From NCBI GenBank assembly GCA_900073065.1, contig FJOG01000032.1, forward strand, positions 509,511 to 533,763: 24,253 nt of DNA. The letters are read 5' to 3'. Below, piece by piece: positions 19,466 through 24,253 of this stretch. The translations under genes were made by a program, and so were the position numbers. The notes below the pieces were generated by a model, which was not told where the DNA came from, made no database searches, and saw only the letters and a program-made list of their open reading frames with translations. Every line of letters starts with the position of its first letter. Position 1 is the stretch's first letter. The stretch comes from Phialocephala subalpina (taxonomy: Eukaryota; Ascomycota; Leotiomycetes; Helotiales; Mollisiaceae).

Positions 19466-21461
19466 ATGGCCTTGAACGGCACACGTGCACAACTGCTCGG
19501 TAGGTCGCTCCAGCCTCGCGTCATTCCTATCCTTCCACCACTAATTCCTAGCAGCGAACCTCAAATGTCTCTACGGACCCAACGTCGAAGTCCTCACCTT
19601 GTGCGTCGATACCTTTCGTGACAAACATCAAGCATTAGCCATAAGCTTCGAACCATTCAACGCAACATGGACCAAGTTCCTGCATAGCGAGCTAGACTCG
19701 TCATCTACTGGAGGTGCTATTGAGAGTTTGCTTAGAGAATCTGAAAGGGAACTCGCGAAACATTTCTTGGCAAATGGATATGCGGTTCCCTTTCAGGGGA
19801 ATACGGTGCAAACTTTGACTCTGCGCCGTGGACAACTGAGAGATTCTAGTGCTGGTAGTAGCCTGCCGTCGGAGTTTGTCTTCATTACTACTCCAGGATC
19901 GACTTCGCCAGATGATAGTATTCCTGAGGAGCCTCCAACTGATGAGGCTCCTGTTGAGGAAGCTGTTGAAGAAGAAGCTGTTGTTGTTGTTGAAGTTGCT
20001 ATTACAGAGGACCCTCCAAAAGTTGAAGAGAAGCTCTCTGAACCTGAGCCCGAACCCGAATCAGTTGTCGAAGTTGTTGAGGAGTTTGGCTGGGGCGCCT
20101 TTGCGACCGGGAAGAAAAAGAAGAAGGGCAAGAATGCCTTTGAGGAACTACCCAAGGTCGAAGAGCCGGCCCCAGAGCCTGAACTTGAGCCTGAATCAAT
20201 CACCGTTGACTTTGGCTGGGGCACTGGCTGGGGCGCAACGCCCAAGAAAGACAAGAAGAAAAAAGGTAAGAATGTCACAATCGAGGAGCCCAAGATCGAA
20301 GAACTTGTTATTTTGGAAGTCGACAAGGAGAAGGAGGAGGCCGGCGAGTTTGGCTGGGGATCCTTTGGTTCCAAGAAGGATAAGAAAAAGGGCAAAGCCT
20401 CGAAGGAGGTCGAGGAAACACCTGCTCCTGAGCCAGAACCGGAACCCGAAGCTCCTGCTGACGACTTTGGATTCTCCTTTGGAAGCTCGAAAAAAGATAA
20501 GAAGAAGAAGGGCAAAGGAGTAACGGAGGAACCAGCTGATCCCGAACCAGAGCCCGAGAAGATCGACGAAGATTTTGGTTGGGGGTCTTTTGGTGGTAAG
20601 AAGAATAAGAAAAAGAAGGGCAAAGGAGTAACGGAGGAACCAGCTGAGAAGTTGGAAGTGTCTATCACGCCACCGCTTGCGGATCCTGAACCAGAACTCG
20701 AGCCAGCTGAAGAGTTTGGATGGGGATCTTTTGCGACCAAGAAAGACAAGAAGAAAAGCAAGAACGCTGTTGAAGAACCTTCGAAGAAGTCAGAAGATTC
20801 CTTGCCAGCTGCCGACTCCGAGCCTAAACCAGAGCCCGAGGTTGATGATGACATGTGGGCATTTCCAACAAAGAAAGACAAGGAAAAGAATTCGATTCTG
20901 GAGCCCCTGCTCGAGGTAGCTGGAGATGAGTGGTCATCAATCTGGCAGTCAAAAAGAAGCAAGAAGGACAAAGAGACACTGCCCAAAATGCCGCTGGTAG
21001 AAGAATCTTCGACCGCCAAGGAATCAAGTGGTCAACGACCTGAAGCGCAACTTGCACTAGAAGCTATAGGATACCCCACCACCACTCCGTCACTTCCGGG
21101 AGCAACTTCTATAGAGACCACGGCTCGCACTCCTCAACCACAGGTCGCCCGAAGCGGCCAAACAGTCGTGTTCACGATTCAATACCCAACTGAGATCAGC
21201 AACAAACCTCTACAAGTGATGATAGCCCTCGCAGATAATACACGCGCAGCATTGTTCAACGCCGTGAATTCATACCTGGATTCGAAGAGCACGTTGACGG
21301 GTAGGCAAGGCCAGCGAAAGCTTGAGATCAAATACGGTGTTGGCAAGAATGGAGATGTGGATTTGTCTGCAGTGGAAGAGGCTATGTGGCCAGAATATCT
21401 CGAATACTTTCGTCAATACACAAGGCTTCCGGAACTGACGGTTGATGTTGTTGATTATTAG
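19466..21461 (+). CDS. FGWG/lysine-repeat protein with conserved-looking termini, unknown function
   Basis: Exon 1 (19466-19499) and exon 2 (19552-21461), with intron 19500-19551 (GTAGGT donor, CTAAT branch, CCTAG acceptor), give 647 aa. Three parts: an N-terminal folded-looking region (1 to about 118: 'NLKCLYGPNVEVLTLCVDTF', 'LAISFEPFNATWTKFLHSEL'), a central array (about 190-480), and a C-terminal region (about 545-647) with alternating strands and helices, 'TVVFTIQYPTEI' and 'MIALADNTRAALFNAVNSYL'. The array has about eight degenerate units of an acidic lead, an aromatic-glycine core and a basic run, e.g. EEFGWGSFATKKDKKK, separated by Glu/Pro linkers (PEPEPEPE). Five units carry FGWG; the others read FGFSFG, MWAF and EWSSIW. 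No signal peptide or membrane segment. The basic runs could be nuclear or nucleolar signals. Not recognised as a named family; the repeats may serve as a binding platform. Confidence 0.85.
20505..20647 (+). repeat. in-frame 35-nt exact repeat within the FGWG array
   Basis: A 35-nt segment beginning aagaagggcaaaggagtaac occurs identically at 20505-20539 and 20613-20647, offset by 108 nt (36 codons). DNA identity, rather than only protein similarity, shows that at least this pair of repeat units was duplicated recently or homogenised. Confidence 0.85.
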
Positions 21462-21899
21462 GAACAGTACTGGTTGTTTATTTGGCCTTCTTGTTTTGCT
21501 TTCCTTGGTTGAATGAACACGGTTGTTTTACTTCCTTTTTTCTCTATCTCTCTTAGTGACCTAAGATACTACCTTAATGCCTTCTTTCATTGAGTAGAAA
21601 GCAGATTAGTGGCTATTTTCGTTTCTCTTTAAAGGCTTCATGAACTCAGGCTTTAACACTTAAAAATCAAGACCAAGCTTCCTCCAACATGTCATACTGG
21701 CTCACACACTTAGAGATACTTTTCGATATGCAAATTTAGTGATTCAATTAAAGAGTTCGACAGACGAAGGGTCGGCCTGCCTGCCAACTTCTCTCCCAAT
21801 CCGCCCGTCAGCCTAATTTGTCTGGCTTGGCCTATTCATATATAGTTCATCATCTTTCTCGGTCCCAACAGCTACGTTCGCAGCCATCAACGTCGGTTG
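21462..21899. other. intergenic
   Basis: This is the 3' flank of the FGWG-repeat gene. It has a TATATA at 21839-21844, about 56 nt upstream of the weak candidate ORF at 21900. No other feature is seen. Confidence 0.4.
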
Positions 21900-22147
21900 A
21901 TGATGTACCGTCAAGGGTTCTCTTCATTCTTCAATGGTGCGGCATATGGGTTGCCACCCAAATACTTGTAAGTATAAACTCGGGTCGAGAAAATGAGATC
22001 AGATCGCAAGTGTATCTTAACGCGACAATTCATCGCGTTTTAAGGCCCCACAGGGTCATTTCAAGCTGTAGCTGCATGGCATTTATCTCGCCAATGAGAT
22101 TGGCAGAAGTAGTCGATAGATTGGAAAAGAACTCTGTGAGTTGGTAA
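21900..22147 (+). CDS. possible small spliced protein (56 aa), weak
   Basis: Exon 21900-21967 starting ATGATG and exon 22045-22147; the intron 21968-22044 has a GTAAGT donor, a CTTAAC branch-like site and a TTTTAAG acceptor. A CACAG acceptor 9 nt further on keeps the same frame. The product would begin MMYRQGFSSFFNGAAYGLPP, with no signal peptide or known domain. Support is a complete set of splice signals plus an upstream TATATA; against it are its small size and lack of any family. Confidence 0.3.
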
Positions 22148-23206
22148 TATCTTCTGCATTGTCAACCAAACATACGTATTTAAATCGTGGTAGAAGGTTG
22201 AAATATAAGCGTGCCTAAACACTATATCGATGTTCTTCTGATATGGATAAACGTGAAACACATCACCTTCTGCAACTTCACCAAAACAATACACGCCGGC
22301 AGCCGTGTTGAAGCCAAGTCAGAAAGTTTGCTCAACATTCCTCACTGAGTCAACAGGTACTTCGTCAACCAGCAATTAAATTACAAATCTAAAATTGGCT
22401 GCGACAAAAACCTCTAGTAAGGAGAGCAGAACTGGTTCCCTCGGCTTGGAAACTGTGGCCGGACATACGAAGAGCCAAAAATGAGACCCATGTGATAGTA
22501 CGTGAGTTGACCCAGGGCGTGCTCAGGATGCTCAGGCTCGACTCACGTTAAAGTGGCAGCTGCTCGCGCCAAGAGACTAAAACGGAAGCGACAAGAAGAA
22601 ATATAATATTGAGTTTATGGGAATTCCAGGGAAGGCTAGGACATTGAGACGTGAATATGCCAACGGAACAGAGATCTACAGGGCCGAGTCTTAGAAGAGG
22701 GTTGGGGGCTTCCATTATCAGCAGATAGGTTTTGTTGGTCGTTGAAAGGACCAGTATACATTAGGAGTACCACATTCCGGGACTGGCTGGTGGCTCATCG
22801 ATGGATAAAGCATACAACCCTTCCAAAATCAACGGGCTAAGTAATGGATTTCATGAACAGAACTGCTGCTCACTAAGGTTTTCCCTTTGATATAAACACA
22901 GACTCGGCCAACAACTTTCAAACTCCTGTCAAAGCATCCAAAGGCCGCCATATCTATACGTTTATAGTATCAAATTCTGGTTGCAATTTCATTGTATAAT
23001 GCAGCTTCAAAGGTCAAGGGACCGCGCAATACTCATTCACCTCCCAATATACTCCTCTTTTGCTTGGTAATTTATAGAAGTAAAAGCTATAGCGAAGCGG
23101 GGTACAAGTGCATAACGAGTATAATAAGTATTCCTTTTCAATTCAATATAGAAATAGTACTTCTTCGACTTTTGTAATATACTTACTTTAATAAATATAT
23201 TATATT
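22148..23206. other. unassigned non-coding stretch
   Basis: About 1 kb with no gene, tRNA or domain that I can recognise. Composition falls towards AT-rich from about 23040. It includes the small inverted repeat at 22500-22548. Confidence 0.45.
22500..22548. repeat. short inverted repeat (11-bp arms)
   Basis: Arms acgtgagttga (22500-22510) and tcgactcacgt (22538-22548) pair with one mismatch around a 27-nt loop that itself repeats gctcagg. It could be a palindromic binding site or a small hairpin; there is no gene next to it. Confidence 0.5.
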
Positions 23207-23654
23207 CACCAGGGGTCGTCAGAATTCTATCCGCACCCCTAGAAATTTAGCGAGAATACACTAAAATCTGGCCACTTTGCAACATTACAAAACCCACATT
23301 CTTTAATGAAAGACTTTGCAATTGATGATTTGGCTTTAAGCCACTAGTTACTATAAATCGAATTAATTAGAACTGTGACTAAGACTTCTGTTCAATATAA
23401 ACAAAAATAGGCTTATTTTCTCACTTAAATTTATTAGCGATTTTTATACATTGTAATAACTCTTTATATAGAGGTTTAAGAGGAAAAAGTTCTATGATAA
23501 AAGTATTCCAACAATGCAATATAAGCTCTATAGCCACTTTAAAATGTACTTGTAATACAAATATTCAAGACTACGGGTCCTTAAAGTCGAAGAATTTTGG
23601 TGTATTCTCGTTAAATCTCTAGGGGTACGGATAGAATTCTGACGACCCTTGGTG
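23207..23654. mobile_element. 448-bp non-autonomous element with 61-bp terminal inverted repeats
   Basis: The left arm 23207-23267 (starts CACCAGGGGTCGTCAGAATT) and the right arm 23594-23654 are inverted copies with 5 differences in 61 positions, all of them transitions. Both ends are flanked by TATT (23203-23206 and 23655-23658), a possible 4-bp target duplication, though chance is easy in this AT-rich context. The 326-bp interior has no open frame of note. It is best read as a MITE or internally deleted DNA transposon; the superfamily is not clear. Confidence 0.85.
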
Positions 23655-24253
23655 TATTCATATTATAAATACAAATAATGAATTATTAGATAATATAATT
23701 GAATATTAATTATTATTTTTTAATCTTATTTAAAAGATTAAAACTTTCTTTAAAAATTAATTTTTAGTTTTATTATTTAATAAATTATTTTAATATTCTT
23801 TATTATATATATTTTGAATATAATAAATTAAATATAATATAATATAAAGAATTACAAATTATTAATAAATATAATTCAAAATAAAAATTATTAATTTGAA
23901 ATATATATTTGATTTATAGAATATTATAATAAATTAAATAATTAATTCGTATATTTTTATTTAATAATAATTTATTATTATAAAAATAAAATAAAATAAA
24001 AGTATTTTAAAATTATATTTTAAATTTCTAATATAAATAAATTATAAAAATACTTTTATTATTTTCGAATATAATATAATATAATATTATTAAATGTTTT
24101 TATAAAAATTAATATAAGATTTCTTAAGAATTATATTAAAATCAAAATTAAAATAATCGATTTTTTTAAATTTCGATAAAAAAAATCAAATATAATAATT
24201 TAATTAATTAATAAAATGAAATATTTTATAAAATAAATAAAATAATATATATA
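23655..24253. other. AT-rich block to the end of the window
   Basis: Nearly pure A/T; for example 23761-23820 holds three G/C bases. No coding or RNA feature. Like the block at 16595-17080, it is probably RIP-degraded repeat DNA (inference). Confidence 0.8.

Noticed and set aside
19793..21019. 408-codon minus-strand open frame opposite the FGWG-repeat gene
   Set aside because: It is a Ser/Gly/Phe-rich mirror of the Glu/Lys/Pro repeats. Low-complexity coding DNA keeps the antisense frame open, and there is no start context, domain or splice logic.
1..24253. tRNA, rRNA, CRISPR array or biosynthetic gene cluster
   Set aside because: I found no convincing B-box/cloverleaf, rRNA segment or spaced direct repeats, and no synthase or transporter/regulator set. 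A covariance-model scan would be needed to exclude RNA genes fully.

Overview
The window looks like nuclear DNA of a filamentous ascomycete (Pezizomycotina). The genes have short introns (about 44-154 nt) with GT...AG ends and CTAAC/CTGAC-like branch sites. The protein families are typical of moulds: NmrA-like reductase, GH3 beta-xylosidase, group III hybrid histidine kinase, fungal 'rhodopsin-domain' 7TM protein, SRPK-like kinase and APH-type phosphotransferase. Gene-bearing DNA of ordinary composition is interrupted by extremely AT-rich blocks, and several stop codons are of the CpA-to-TpA type left by repeat-induced point mutation (RIP). A leotiomycete is a reasonable guess, but the sequence alone does not prove it.

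Layout. 1-4556: three genes that look intact: an MDR dehydrogenase without catalytic zinc ligands (minus, cut by the left edge), an NmrA-like NAD(P)-binding protein (minus), and a divergently transcribed protein that looks like a degenerate 2'-5' RNA ligase/LigT fold. 5126-7020: a GH3 beta-xylosidase pseudogene with a nonsense codon, an 11-bp tandem duplication, a large internal deletion and another frameshift. 7450-7962: a small type I membrane protein. 8195-8966: a relic of the C-terminal end of a NIK1/BOS1-type histidine kinase. 9419-10566: a two-exon gene of unknown function. 10567-12062: mostly unassigned, with two weak small ORF candidates. 12063-12345: an APH phosphotransferase relic. 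12616-13107: a run of Ns. 13805-13918: a 114-bp TA-flanked MITE. 14470-15858: a five-exon 7TM rhodopsin-domain gene whose tail seems frameshifted. 16595-17080: an AT-rich block. 17270-18769: an SRPK-like kinase pseudogene (minus). 19466-21461: a 647-aa protein with a central array of FGWG/lysine repeats. 21462-23206: largely non-coding, with one weak spliced candidate. 23207-23654: a 448-bp element with 61-bp terminal inverted repeats, followed by AT-rich DNA to the end.

How it fits together. There is no evident operon-like pathway or biosynthetic cluster. The striking feature is decay: four broken genes of unrelated families lie within about 14 kb, among transposon-derived repeats and AT-rich blocks, while other genes here keep clean frames and introns. 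This fits a repeat-rich accessory region where duplicated copies are being lost. The most unusual apparently intact gene is the FGWG-repeat protein at 19466-21461.
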